A program made the translations under genes and the position numbers. Under the pieces are notes generated by a model. That model worked only from the letters and a program-made list of their open reading frames with translations, had not been told where the DNA came from and did not search any database. 64,000 bases of DNA, taken from positions 2,666,001 to 2,730,000 of the forward strand of contig OZ220745.1 in NCBI GenBank assembly GCA_965116985.1. The letters are read 5' to 3'. Below are positions 8,467-18,600 of this stretch, in pieces. The DNA is from G963668185 sp965116985. Its GTDB lineage: Bacteria > Chloroflexota > Dehalococcoidia > Lucifugimonadales > G963668185. The first letter of the stretch is position 1. Each line of letters starts with the position of its first letter.

Positions 8467-9783
8467 TTATGAGCCCGCTGTAGGTTTGTAGGCCCCGAAC
8501 GTAAAGGCATACAGCTCGAAGTCATCCGAGTTGGAGCTTAGCCTTAGCTCGCGTCCGCTGAAGATGTTTGAGTCGATCACGTTGTACATCCTCGATGTGT
8601 CGACCCGTACGTAGCTGTTGCCTTCTTCGTCATACAGTACGTCGATGCCCGCCGCTTCTTCGTCGATCGGAACTCCGTCCAGCGTGACTCGCACGTCATA
8701 TGGCTCAGCCAGGTCTTCTACCGACATCACGACGTTGACCTCTCGGGCGTAGTACTTGATCTGGATGTAGTCCTCGAAGGCCTCTGTCTGCCTGGCGTGA
8801 AGAAGGCTCTCCAGGCCGTTGTGCCATAACCCTTGGATGTACAGGAAGTGGTTGCTGTGATCGCCGGGATCTGCGAATTCAACTACCTGCTCCGCCCCTT
8901 GATAGAACTCCTGCTGCAAAATGTATGGAGCGTCCCCGTTGTACAGCGCCGAATAGCTGCGGCCCGCGCCCGCATACAACTCGCGGGTCAGCCCTTGCAT
9001 GTGGTCCGCTGGGTACGCGCTTGGGTCGCGTTCCGGGGCCTCTGGAGATACCAGTCCCACACCGGGGTCGGAGCCGGTTTCGGCTAGGAGCTTCTTGATC
9101 ATCTCTTCAGTCTGTTGGTACGCGCCCTCGCCGAAGTGCGTATACCTGATGACGCCGTCCTTGTCGATCAGATACTTGGCGGGCCAGTATCTGTTGTTGA
9201 AAGCCCTCCAGGTCAGGTAATCGTTGTCTTGGATCACAGGGTACTCGAGACCGAACTCGGCCGTGGCCTCCTCCACGTTCGCTTTGACCTTCTCGAACTC
9301 GAACTCGGGCGTATGTACGCCGATGATCCGAAGACCGTCATCCGCGTATGACTCGTGCCAGGCCTTCAGATAGGGCAGCGTCCGAATGCAGTTGATGCAG
9401 GTGTAAGTCCAGAAATCGATCAGCACGACTTGCCCGCGGCTGCCGGCCAGTGAAAGCGGGGTGGAGTTGATCCAACCGCCCGGGTCGGACTTGATTTCGG
9501 GTGCCGGAGAACCGACTCCGAAGCTGGTGGGCGTGGTTGGCGACGTGCTTGCCGTCTCCTGCTCGGTTTCAGTCTCTTCCTCAGCGCCCGTCGTTGCTTC
9601 AGCCTCGGATACGTCGTCAACGTCGGTGGTTATGGACGATTCAGCGTCTTGGCCTGAGCTCTCTTCAACCGTGGTTGTCGTTTCGGATTCGCTTGCCGGC
9701 TCGGTGCCCCCGCATCCGGCAATGACCAGCACTGACGCCAGTGCCAGGCCAATGACAACGACGGCTAACTTCTGGATCGGCAT
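8467..9783 (-). CDS. Lipoprotein redoxin, DipZ-like thioredoxin domain plus C-terminal domain
   Basis: The start at 9783 has GGAGG five bases upstream; a GTG at 9804 lacks this. The 438-residue product has a lipoprotein signal ending VIAGC (C24), then a roughly 65-residue Thr/Glu/Ser-rich spacer typical of secreted linkers. The redoxin domain follows: VVLIDFWTYTCINCIRTLPYL with the CXXC pair C129 and C132, and WPAKYLIDKDGVIRYTHFGEG. The last 170 residues (PYILQQEFYQGAEQVVEF onward) resemble the beta-sandwich domain found after the thioredoxin domain in DipZ/CcdA-type proteins. Expected role is a thiol reductant or oxidant at the cell surface. No CcdA membrane partner is in the window. Confidence 0.8.
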   Translation of the reverse strand: MPIQKLAVVVIGLALASVLVIAGCGGTEPASESETTTTVEESSGQDAESSITTDVDDVSEAEATTGAEEETETEQETASTSPTTPTSFGVGSPAPEIKSDPGGWINSTPLSLAGSRGQVVLIDFWTYTCINCIRTLPYLKAWHESYADDGLRIIGVHTPEFEFEKVKANVEEATAEFGLEYPVIQDNDYLTWRAFNNRYWPAKYLIDKDGVIRYTHFGEGAYQQTEEMIKKLLAETGSDPGVGLVSPEAPERDPSAYPADHMQGLTRELYAGAGRSYSALYNGDAPYILQQEFYQGAEQVVEFADPGDHSNHFLYIQGLWHNGLESLLHARQTEAFEDYIQIKYYAREVNVVMSVEDLAEPYDVRVTLDGVPIDEEAAGIDVLYDEEGNSYVRVDTSRMYNVIDSNIFSGRELRLSSNSDDFELYAFTFGAYKPTAGS

Positions 9784-9951
9784 CTGGACCTCCGGTCTCT
9801 GCACGCAGCCGAGTTTCGCTGCGGATACTATCAGGGTTTAGGTTGCTGCTGCCGCGTCCACAGACTCCGCGTCGGCGGTTGCTTTCGCGGCCGGCCTTCT
9901 GCGGAGCGAAGGTCAATAACGCCGTTCGGCGCATGTGATGGGCCTTTAGTA

Positions 9952-9981
9952 AAGGAGTCCGGCAGAAACGCCGGACTCCTT
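9952..9981 (-). terminator. Perfect 12-bp stem-loop, terminator-like for the minus strand
   Basis: Bases 9952-9963 and 9970-9981 are perfect inverted complements (AAGGAGTCCGGC arm) around a six-base loop. On the minus strand the stem is followed by TTTACT, a short T-rich stretch. It overlaps the TGA of the small frame at 9981-10124, the usual place for an intrinsic terminator. The rest of 9784-10400 otherwise holds only promoter-type DNA for the flanking genes. Confidence 0.5.
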
Positions 9982-10124
9982 CACAGACCCCCACATCCTC
10001 CACCTGGTGCACCATCCTCCGGCGGGTCTTGCTCCCAGCCTCCTCTCGGTGTGCACCCTCGTTTGTTTGTTACGTCCGCATATTGTGCGTTGGATTCCCA
10101 CTGACGAATCTGGCGTGCGTCCAT
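9981..10124 (-). CDS. Possible 47-residue peptide, Gly/Pro-rich tail
   Basis: An ATG frame on the minus strand gives MDARQIRQWESNAQYADVTN followed by KRGCTPRGGWEQDPPEDGAP and GGGCGGL. The first half is polar and helix-compatible; the second half is rich in glycine and proline with two cysteines. The stop is directly followed by a strong hairpin. The frame can be extended to a TTG at 10247, but that part looks non-coding. There is no clear ribosome site (AAGG only). It could be a small protein or leader peptide, or a chance frame; I do not recognise it. Confidence 0.3.
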   Translation of the reverse strand: MDARQIRQWESNAQYADVTNKRGCTPRGGWEQDPPEDGAPGGGCGGL

Positions 10125-10400
10125 CGCCTTGTGAATCGGCCCCCCATCGCTAACAGGTACGGTTGATAGGCGCCTCGAATCGTTTACAGAGGCGGCTCCA
10201 GAGCCCAATGAAGGGCCGGGAAAAACGGCTGAAGAACTCCCTCTCAACGCTCATGTGCAACTAGAATGCAGTGGCAATTGCCGGCATCGTACCCCGCCCG
10301 GAAAGCCGCGTTGCGGTGTATATGCTGTGGTAATCTACAACTGAGGCAGGCTCTCAGGAAAGACGCGCTATTGCTCATTGTCCTCACTTGACGCAGTAAT

Positions 10401-12317
10401 ATGAGCTTCTTGCTGGACAGATGGCGGCGTATCGGTGCCCGGCTGTACTTGGCATTGGGCTTCGCTGTCTTTCTGACGCTCATCTCGGGCGGCACCGCCG
10501 TCTACTACTTCGAGCAAAGCGGCAACCTCAACTATGACCTCGAGTCCGAGTCCGTGCCGGCGCTCGAGGCATCCTGGACGGTCGCACGGGAGGTGGAGCG
10601 CCTGCGTACGCTGGGAATCGGGCTCATGACCGGAACTGAGTCTGGCTCACAGGATGCGGTCGCCTCGTCCGTTGATTCATCCCTGCAGGACTTGAGGGCA
10701 GCTCTGGATGAAGCTGGCAGGGTTCCGGTTCTTCGACCCCGCGCCCAGGCTGTCAACGACTCGGCCCAGGATTTGGCTGAGATCATCGACAACCTCTCCG
10801 CAATCCGGGCCGCGCTCAATGAAGTAAGCGTTTCTGCCGCTGACCATAGGCTTCGGCTGGCAACCGTCTCGGCCGTCGAAGGTGAATCGGCGGCGGCCGT
10901 GTCTGTCCTCCAACAGATGCTCCAGACAAACGACCGCGCCGCCCTCCAGACGCTCTGGGATGAGTTCTCCATCCTCTACGCCCTCGGGATCGATCCCGAG
11001 GTGCAGGCCCTGGGTGAAGGTCAGGGTGTGTACTTCATCCGCGGACGCCAGCTGGACTTGGAAGCGAGTTTCGCGGAACTGTCTGCGGACTTCGATCTGT
11101 CCGGAGCGGCATTGGAAAGCGCCGTTGTCGGCCTGCTGGACGCTGCACGCTCGCACTCCTCGGAGACACTCGGCTTGGCGGTCAGCAGCTTCGACGAGGG
11201 CCGGACCTTGCTGACTGCAATCAGTGTAATCAGCGTGATTGCGGCCGTGCTCGCGGCCTGGCTGTGGGTCGGAAACGGCATGGTCCGGCGGCTCTCACGC
11301 ATGTCTCAACGAATGCGTGGCATGGCCGACGGCGACTTGGAGACGCCGGTTCCTGAGGTCGGTCGCGATGAGATTGGAGAACTCGCCGCCGCCCTGGAGG
11401 TGTTCAGGCAGCAGGCGTTGGAAGTCCAGCGCTTGAACCTTGTCGAGAAGCTGAACGAGGAGCTGCGGGAGACGAACGCCGAACTGCAGCGCACTCAGGC
11501 GCGGCTGGTCGCTCAGGAGAAGCTGGCCGCGCTCGGCGAACTCGTGTCCGGAGTGGCGCACGAGATCAGCAACCCGCTGAACTTCGTAAACAACTTCTCG
11601 GAGGGCTCCCTCGATCTGTACAAAGAGCTTAGCGACATGCTTGAGAACTATCGGACCCAGATGTCAGCGGAAGACTCAGCCTTGTTTGACGACATTACGC
11701 AGGAGATGACCGGAAGCCTGAACCGCGTTCTTACCAATGGCGGGCGCGCGCTGGCCATAGTGGAGCGGATGCGCGGCTTGGGCGTAGTGGGCGGCGATCC
11801 TGTGTTGACTAACATCAACGATGTGCTGCGCGACGCCGTGCATACTGGCTGCAGGACATTCAGCGCAGAATGGCAGGACTTCACTACAAGACAGGACTTC
11901 GACCTTGACTCATCGATACCAGAGATGCTGCTGGTAGAAGGCGACATCGGTGAGGCCATACTGAACCTCGTGTCCAACGCCTGCTTTGCCATGCGCTCGA
12001 AACTGCAGACCTCGGACACTGATTATGAGCCGGTGCTGTCCGTTTCGACAGAGCGAGTTGGCGATCAAGTAGAGATTCGGATTCGCGACAATGGCCCGGG
12101 TATGGCGGAAGACGTAGTAGGCCAGATCTTCAACCCATTCTTCTCAACTCGCGACGGAGCTTACGGTGCCGGACTTGGCCTGCCCATTGCCGCAGATGTC
12201 GCCAGGAGGTTTGGTGGGGATCTCTCCGTGGACACCAAGTTCGGTGGGTACGCCGAGTTCACAATGACGCTGCCCATGACGGCTGCCGCGCCTCAAGAGG
12301 AGGCCTCGGTCACTTAA
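10401..12317 (+). CDS. Orphan membrane sensor histidine kinase
   Basis: 638 residues. TM1 (about 14-36, YLALGFAVFLTLISGG) and TM2 (about 272-292, AISVISVIAAVLAAWLWVG) enclose a 230-residue helical extracytoplasmic sensor resembling four-helix-bundle or TorS-like sensors. A HAMP domain (about 293-345) and coiled coil lead to the H-box GVAHEISNPLN with phospho-acceptor H387. The ATPase domain has the N-box ILNLVSNACFAM, the G1 box DNGPGMAEDVV, FNPFFSTRDGAYGAGLGLPI and a final GGYAEFTMTLP. It should autophosphorylate on H387 and pass the phosphate to a response regulator. None lies in this window, so the partner is elsewhere. The signal sensed is unknown. Confidence 0.9.
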   Translation: MSFLLDRWRRIGARLYLALGFAVFLTLISGGTAVYYFEQSGNLNYDLESESVPALEASWTVAREVERLRTLGIGLMTGTESGSQDAVASSVDSSLQDLRAALDEAGRVPVLRPRAQAVNDSAQDLAEIIDNLSAIRAALNEVSVSAADHRLRLATVSAVEGESAAAVSVLQQMLQTNDRAALQTLWDEFSILYALGIDPEVQALGEGQGVYFIRGRQLDLEASFAELSADFDLSGAALESAVVGLLDAARSHSSETLGLAVSSFDEGRTLLTAISVISVIAAVLAAWLWVGNGMVRRLSRMSQRMRGMADGDLETPVPEVGRDEIGELAAALEVFRQQALEVQRLNLVEKLNEELRETNAELQRTQARLVAQEKLAALGELVSGVAHEISNPLNFVNNFSEGSLDLYKELSDMLENYRTQMSAEDSALFDDITQEMTGSLNRVLTNGGRALAIVERMRGLGVVGGDPVLTNINDVLRDAVHTGCRTFSAEWQDFTTRQDFDLDSSIPEMLLVEGDIGEAILNLVSNACFAMRSKLQTSDTDYEPVLSVSTERVGDQVEIRIRDNGPGMAEDVVGQIFNPFFSTRDGAYGAGLGLPIAADVARRFGGDLSVDTKFGGYAEFTMTLPMTAAAPQEEASVT

Positions 12318-12363
12318 ATCGCGCTGAGGCCGCCGGCTCATCGCACCGTCTTCAAGCGCTGCC

Positions 12364-13563
12364 TCACTCCTTCCTGAGTATCAGGTAGGTGAACGCCGCG
12401 AACGCAAAGGCGCTGGCTATCGCCTGGATGATGATCAGCGTGGCCCTGCGTCGCGGCGAGGATGCGATCCCCCCTAGCGTTTCGCGGACGCGTGTGATCG
12501 GCTCTCCGATTACTGGAATCGCGGGCTGCTCCAGTTCCCTCAACTGGACCTCCTCTTCCTGTTCCTCAGCCTCTGGCGTCGCGATCGGAGCCACCGGTGT
12601 CGGCGTCGCCATCGCCGTAGGTGTGGGAGTGGGCGTCGGCTCCGGCGTGGGCGGAGGAATCGGAGTTGGCACGGGCGTCGGCTCCGGCGTAGGTGTGGGA
12701 GTAGGAGTCGGCTCCGGCGTGGGCGTAGGAGTGGGCGTCGGTTCCGGAGTGGGAGTGGGAGTCGGCTCCGGCGTGGGTGTGGGAATGGGTGTCGGTTCAG
12801 GAGTAGGCATGGGCGTAGGAGTAGGCGTAGGCAATGGAGTCGGCTTGGGCGTGGGTCTCGGAGTCGGCCGGGGCGTGGGCTCGGGTGTTGGTCTTGGGGT
12901 TGGCGTAGCCGTCGGCGTTGGGGTGGGCGTGGGAGTAGGTGTAGTTGTGGCTACGGGTGTAGGCGTGGGAGTAGGTGTCGGCGTGGGAGTTGGGTCTGGC
13001 GGCGGCGGCTCGGGCGTGGGCTCGGGTGTTGGTTCTGGAGTTGGCTCGGGCTCCGGCTCCGGTTCGGGCTCAGGCTGGGGCGTCGTATCCTCGTGGCCCT
13101 TGTCCAACACCCGGACGGTTACTTGCGATGGACTTCCTACTCTGTACCCGCACTCCTCTTGGTCAAAGAATGGATTGACTTCAATTCTGATCGTCCGGCC
13201 GCTCGTGGACTCTCCATCATCTTCCACATAGAGATGAGAAGCGGTACGTGTCTGTTGGCCGGCACGGAACGTAAAAGCATGCCACTCATAGTCCCCTTGC
13301 CACGAGTCAAAGAAAATGACCCCGCCATCGATCTTCTGGCACTCGCCCTGCCCACCCGTAAGCGCCTCGCTGATCTTCACAGTGACGATCAGCCGGTCTC
13401 CCTCGCGCACCGTCCGAGGCTCCACTCTGGCGATGCTTACCGTGGGAACTTCCTGAGCCTCTGCGCCATGGTCTGACTGTAGCGTGAAGACGACGAATAC
13501 CGCGAACAATGCAAGAACGACACGCTTGCAAAGGAGGCCATTGAGGGAATGCAGGAACAGCAT
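12364..13563 (-). CDS. Secreted/surface protein with long Thr-Pro-rich repeat stalk
   Basis: Start 13563 is preferred because AAGGG precedes it; a TTG 27 bases upstream has no such site. The 399-residue protein has a signal peptide (VVLALFAVFVVFTLQSDHGAEAQ), a beta-rich domain of about 110 residues beginning VPTVSIARVEPRTVREGDRL that resembles Calx-beta-like adhesion modules, a stalk of about 150 residues built from PTP/PEPTP repeats, and a C-terminal membrane segment ending LILRKE. It is probably held in the membrane by its tail with the folded domain displayed outside. The repetitive stalk DNA is prone to length change. A role in adhesion or envelope structure is a guess. Confidence 0.8.
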   Translation of the reverse strand: MLFLHSLNGLLCKRVVLALFAVFVVFTLQSDHGAEAQEVPTVSIARVEPRTVREGDRLIVTVKISEALTGGQGECQKIDGGVIFFDSWQGDYEWHAFTFRAGQQTRTASHLYVEDDGESTSGRTIRIEVNPFFDQEECGYRVGSPSQVTVRVLDKGHEDTTPQPEPEPEPEPEPTPEPTPEPTPEPPPPDPTPTPTPTPTPTPVATTTPTPTPTPTPTATPTPRPTPEPTPRPTPRPTPKPTPLPTPTPTPMPTPEPTPIPTPTPEPTPTPTPEPTPTPTPTPEPTPTPTPTPEPTPVPTPIPPPTPEPTPTPTPTAMATPTPVAPIATPEAEEQEEEVQLRELEQPAIPVIGEPITRVRETLGGIASSPRRRATLIIIQAIASAFAFAAFTYLILRKE

Positions 13564-13968
13564 TGGGAGGCCCTTGCCGCTTCTCTTCAAATCAACGCAT
13601 ATACGCCCGGCGCTCCATGGGACGCTTCACCGGGCAATTCAGTGACCAGGAAGTCCGATGCTACAGCCCATTCCTTAAGTCTTACTAGTAACTGACAAGG
13701 CTCGTACAAGCCTGATTGGTCCTTCGGACTGCCATCCCATGCCTGCAGGATACTAAGTATCAGAGCAAATGTGCATGACGAAACCCATTGGGCGCCCGCT
13801 CTTGCTGGCCCGGGACACCTTCGCCGCCTGCACCGGACGCCCCACTCCTGCATCTCCCACAGCGCTGTAGTTTCGGTGCGATGATTAACCTGCTCTGGTA
13901 AAGTGAAGCTGCGGTATCCCATTTCCCAACTGCACCCAACTCATCGATTGCCAAAGGAGCGCGGTGGT
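13564..13968. other. Divergent intergenic region, no convincing gene
   Basis: The 405 bases between the surface-protein gene and the amidohydrolase hold only overlapping frames without ribosome sites or coding bias. The one clear motif is the near-perfect palindrome GATACTAAGTATC at 13749-13761, which could be an operator. AAGGAG at 13954-13959 is the ribosome site of the gene to the right. Confidence 0.5.
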
Positions 13969-15576
13969 ATGGATCTGGTCTTGACCGGCGGCAACGTACT
14001 CACGCTGGACGGCAGAAGCGCTCGCGCCCAGGCCATCGCTATCGAGGACGGCAGGATCAGGGCAGTCGGCGCTTCGGCGGAGATCTCCGCAATGATTGGC
14101 CCCGGCACCCAGGTGACGCACTTGGCCGGCCGTACAGTCATCCCCGGCTTTGTCGATCCGCACACCCACTTCAGCGTTACCACCCTCGAACCGGTCGCCG
14201 TTGACTGCAGCGTCCCTCCTCACGAGAACGTGAACAGCATCCTCGATGCGATCGCCGCGGCGGCCTCGGCCGCACCGCACGGGCAGTGGATAAGGGGCTG
14301 GGGCATGTCGACATCCCGCATGGAGGGCGGCGTGCGTCTACACCGCACCGCACTTGACGAAGTCGCGCCCGACAATCCCGTGTGCATCATGGACAGCTCC
14401 TGCCACTCCTGCTACGCCAACTCGGCAGCGCTGAGACTCGCGGGAATCGACCGTGACACGCCCGATCCGTCGCACGGCCAGATCCTGCGCGGCGATGACG
14501 GCGAGCCCAACGGCACCTTGTGGGAAGGCGCCATGGACGGCGTCTACAATCTCTCCCTCCGCGCGCACCTTGACCACTTCGGAGACTCCATAGCGGACCT
14601 CGTTGACCTCAACGCCCGTCGGCACGCCGCGCTCGGCATCACCTCCGTCGGCGACGCGTGCGTTGTACCCGAAGCCGCCGAGCTGTATCGCCGCGCCAAC
14701 GCCGCCCGCAAGCTCCCGATAACGATGCACCAGCTAATCGCGGGCGATGGATTCTTCGCCGCGCCGGAGGCCACGAGCAGGGGCGAGCGCGTCCCCGATA
14801 CATCCGACCGTCTGAGGGCGGGCACCATGAAGGTCTTCATGGACCCGGTCTTCCCAAGCGCCGCCAGGCTCAAGTTCTCGCCGGACGGACACGTCGAGCA
14901 CACAGGCGTCCGATACTACACGCAGGAAGAAGCAGACGAGTTGGTGCTGAACGCCCACAAGCGGGGCATGCAGGTGGCGATCCACGCGTTGGGCGCATGG
15001 GCCGTAGAGCAGGCCCTGAACTCATTCGAGCGGGCGATCAGGGAGCACCCGGTCGAGGAGCCCAGGTTCCGCATAGAGCACGGAGGCTCGCCCACGCTCG
15101 AGCAGGTCAAGCGCGAGGCGTCGCTCGGTGTGATCGCGTCGTTGCAGCCGTCCTTCTTGTGGGGCATGAACGCGTCTTACCTTGATCGCATAGAGGAAGA
15201 CGGCGACCAGATCCTGGTCTACCCCTTGAGGACGATGTTGTCGGAGGGCGTAACCGTCGCCGCAAGCTCAGACAACCCCTGCGCCGATCTCAACCCTCTG
15301 TTCGGGCTCTACTCCCTCGTCACCCGCAAGACACGCTCTCTGGACACGCCCGTCGTGCCCGACGAGGCCGTGACCGCCGAAGAGGGTCTGCGCATGTACA
15401 CGCTCGGCGGGGCATACGCCATGAACCGTGACCACGAAATCGGCTCGCTGGAGGTTGGGAAGAGGGCGGACATGGCCGTGCTGAGCCAGGATCCCACGGC
15501 CGTGAGCCCGGACTCGATCAAGGACATCGTGGTTGAGCAAACATACGTCGACGGCCAGTCCGTCTACGCTCGCTAG
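13969..15576 (+). CDS. Amidohydrolase family 3 (YtcJ-like) metal-dependent hydrolase
   Basis: The ATG at 13969 has AAGGAG nine bases upstream; the frame open from 13903 is not used. The 535-residue product begins MDLVLTGGNVLTLDG, the small beta-sandwich of the amidohydrolase superfamily, and reaches the metal site GFVDPHTHF (H65, H67). Further ligands are seen in VAIHALGAWA, FRIEHGG and AASSDNP. Near the end, IGSLEVGKRADMAVLSQDP is the usual closing motif. Family members hydrolyse amides or exo-type N-acyl and related substrates; the actual substrate is not predictable. It stands alone, with the first giant permease starting 54 bases downstream on the same strand. Confidence 0.88.
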   Translation: MDLVLTGGNVLTLDGRSARAQAIAIEDGRIRAVGASAEISAMIGPGTQVTHLAGRTVIPGFVDPHTHFSVTTLEPVAVDCSVPPHENVNSILDAIAAAASAAPHGQWIRGWGMSTSRMEGGVRLHRTALDEVAPDNPVCIMDSSCHSCYANSAALRLAGIDRDTPDPSHGQILRGDDGEPNGTLWEGAMDGVYNLSLRAHLDHFGDSIADLVDLNARRHAALGITSVGDACVVPEAAELYRRANAARKLPITMHQLIAGDGFFAAPEATSRGERVPDTSDRLRAGTMKVFMDPVFPSAARLKFSPDGHVEHTGVRYYTQEEADELVLNAHKRGMQVAIHALGAWAVEQALNSFERAIREHPVEEPRFRIEHGGSPTLEQVKREASLGVIASLQPSFLWGMNASYLDRIEEDGDQILVYPLRTMLSEGVTVAASSDNPCADLNPLFGLYSLVTRKTRSLDTPVVPDEAVTAEEGLRMYTLGGAYAMNRDHEIGSLEVGKRADMAVLSQDPTAVSPDSIKDIVVEQTYVDGQSVYAR

Positions 15577-15629
15577 GGCCGCGGCTCTACGAGCCGGCGG
15601 AAGGCCCGAAGCTTCATTTCCTGTGACAA

Positions 15630-18600
15630 GTGCAGATAGTAACCGCAACTAGCCTGCTGAGACGCCGCCTTCGCAGCGAGTGGCGGTTGCTGCTCGCCGT
15701 GTTCATTGGCATCGCGGTTGCGGGCACGCTCGTGGCGAGCGCCCCGGTCTATCTCTCCTCGCTCCGTCAGCTGTCGTTCAACACTGCCATCGACCGTGCT
15801 TCGCCCGGCTACTTGAGCGTCTACACATACGCTCCATACCTTCCCCTGAACTCCGTCGTGACCACGACGACGGACGACAACGTCAGGCAGGCCTTCGACC
15901 ACGCCCTAGGCGAGTTGAACGATGGCGTCGAGCGGTACAACCGCCTCGGGCCATACATCGCAGGACTCCCTGACCAACCGCTCCCGGAGTCGTCCTCCGA
16001 AGGAGGGCGCGTCTCTGTCGGATTCGTGCAGTACTTCACCGGTCTCGAGAGATACGCGCACGTCTACGAAGGACGCCTTCCGCAGCCTGGACTCTCTCAG
16101 GGTCCGCTCGGCCCCAGGATGGAAGCCGTGCTCGGAGAGCGCGTGAGCGACTTCTTCAACATCGGCATCGGCGATGAAGTCGTCGTCGCGACATCCATCT
16201 CGGACCCCGTCCGCGTAACTCTCGCAATCACCGGTATTATCCGCGCGGACGAAAGCGCCGATCCGTACTGGCGGCAGAACCTCAACCTGTTCATGTACCC
16301 CGCTGCTGAGGAGCAGCCGCTTGAGCGCGGACTTGAAGTGGACGCAGAGGAGCCGCCGGTTGCCGTCTTCGTTACAGAGGACGCCCTAGTCTCGGGACTA
16401 GGCGAGTCCTTCCCAGGCTCACTGGTCAACGCGCACTGGTACATGAACATGGACAGGGACGCCCTGAAGCGCCTCTCGGCCGGGGAGGCGGCAGACCGGT
16501 TGGATGCCCTTGACGTCAGGCTAGCGGAAACGATGGGCGGGGCCACGCCGCTTACTGGCATCAGGCCGTTGCTTGAAGATCTCGACCGCCGCACATTCTT
16601 CTCCTCCGTCCCGCTGCTGCTGCTCCTCACCATCATGGTGGCCACCGTTCTCTACTACCTCGCGATGATGGTCTCCTATCTGGTGACCAGCAGGACTTCG
16701 GACGTCGCGCTGCTGAGGAGCAGGGGCACAAGCACGCTGCAGCTCCTCCGGCTCTTCGCATACGAGGGCGTCACGATGGTCGTCCTGGCCGTCCTTGTAT
16801 CCCCTCTTGTGGCCATGGGCCTCATTGCGCTTGCTGGCAAGCTGCCATACTTCGAACAGTTTTCAAACGGCGACTTCCTGCCTGTCAGGTTCGAGCTTCT
16901 TCCCTTTCTCACAGCCGCGGCCGTTGGCGTCCTCTGCCTTGTCCTGTTCATAGCTCCCGCCGCACTGGGCGCGAGGGCGGGCCTGATCGTTCACAAGTTG
17001 CGGGCGTCGCGGCCGCCCACGGTCCCATTCTTCCAGCGGTACTACATCGACGGCGCGTTGCTGATTCTCGGAGGACTCATCTTCTGGGAGTTGCGCTCCC
17101 GGGGCCAGCTGATTTCCGGCGGGCTGTTTAGCGGCGTTCAGATCAACGAGGCCATGCTCATCGCCCCCGTCCTCTTCCTGACCGTCGTCGCCCTGCTGTT
17201 CATGAGGCTATTCCCGCTGTTCGTCCGCTTCCTCAGCGGCGACTCTCCGGGGCTGACGCACGTTGTCGCCGGCGGAAGCCTCGCCGCAGCTGCAGTTGGT
17301 CTGGTCTTCCGGGAGATCAGGGCGGACGCCCCAACAGGCTGGATCGAACCTGTGCTCGTGCTGGCCGCGTTCGGCGCGGCCTACTGGCTCTCGAACCGTA
17401 CGCAGCGGACGCTGGTGACGCTCGCGGCCCTTGCCGTCCAGGCGCTTCTGGTCGCGCTGTTCCTGTGGATGGAGCCCCCGCGCGAGGGCGATTTCATGCG
17501 TGTCCCCACGTTGGTCCTGGCCGCGGTGGTGCCGATGCAGGCTGCCTTCTACTCGCTGCGGCTTGTCTCGAGGGCCGCCCCGGTCTGGGTGTCGATGGCG
17601 CTCCTGAACATGGCGCGCAACCCCTCGCAGTACAGCTGGCTCGTCCTCCTGATAGTCATCGTAACCGGCCTTGGAATTCTGGCGACCACCGTTGGAGGTA
17701 CGCTCGACAGGAGCAGGGAAGAGCAGGCGCTGTACAACGTCGGCGCCGACTTGCGCGTAACAGGCCTGAGACCAGTTCGCCAGTACAGCGTCGACTCTCT
17801 CAAAGAGGCATACATGACCATCCCCGGCGTCACGTCCGTATCCGTGGCCATGCGCGGCCGTGGCTCTATCGGCGCGGGGTCGGGCGCCGGACAGTTCGAG
17901 TTCCTTGCGTTGGAGTCCTCGGAGTTCCCCTACATTAGCTGGTACAGGGACGACTTCTCCGAGAAGTCGCTGGAGGGCGTCATGCGGGAGCTTCGCAACG
18001 GCGGGACCTTGGCGCCGCTCCCGCTGCCTGAAGGCGTGACGCACATTCAGGCGTGGGTAAACCCGGAGGACACCTATCGCGGCGTATACCTGTGGTTCGT
18101 CGTCCAGGACCGCTTGGGCAAGATCGCCACGTTCACTGCCGGAGGCCTGGGAGAACCCGGCTGGTCTCTCTTGACAGCCGATGTGACTCGTCGGCTGGAG
18201 CCTCCCGTGTCGTTGATTTCGGTCAATCTCTTTGAGCCCGGATACGGCGCGATTGGCACCTCGGGCAGCATTCTGATCGACAGCATCCAGGCAATTGGCC
18301 AGGGCGGCGCCGTGCACGTGCTCGAAGACTTTGAGGGCCCGACAAACTGGGTGCCTGTAACCACCACAGATGTCTCCTCAGATCTGCTCAGGTTCACAAG
18401 GACAGACTCCGTATCCGGAGCGGCTGCCGCCTCCTTTACCTTCGGCAGAGACACGAACTCCGGCATTCGGGGCTTCTATCGCGGCACCGCCAGGGGCCGC
18501 GTGCCGATCGTGGTCAGCTCCTCATTCGTTCAGTCGACAGGGATCAACGTTGGAGACTCGTTCACCATCGAAGTCGCCCAGCGATACATCCCCGTGATCG

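Noticed and set aside
12600..13080. Long plus-strand Gly/Val-rich reading frame
   Set aside because: It is the complement of the Thr-Pro repeat stalk of the minus-strand surface protein, which has the signal peptide, folded domain and ribosome site.
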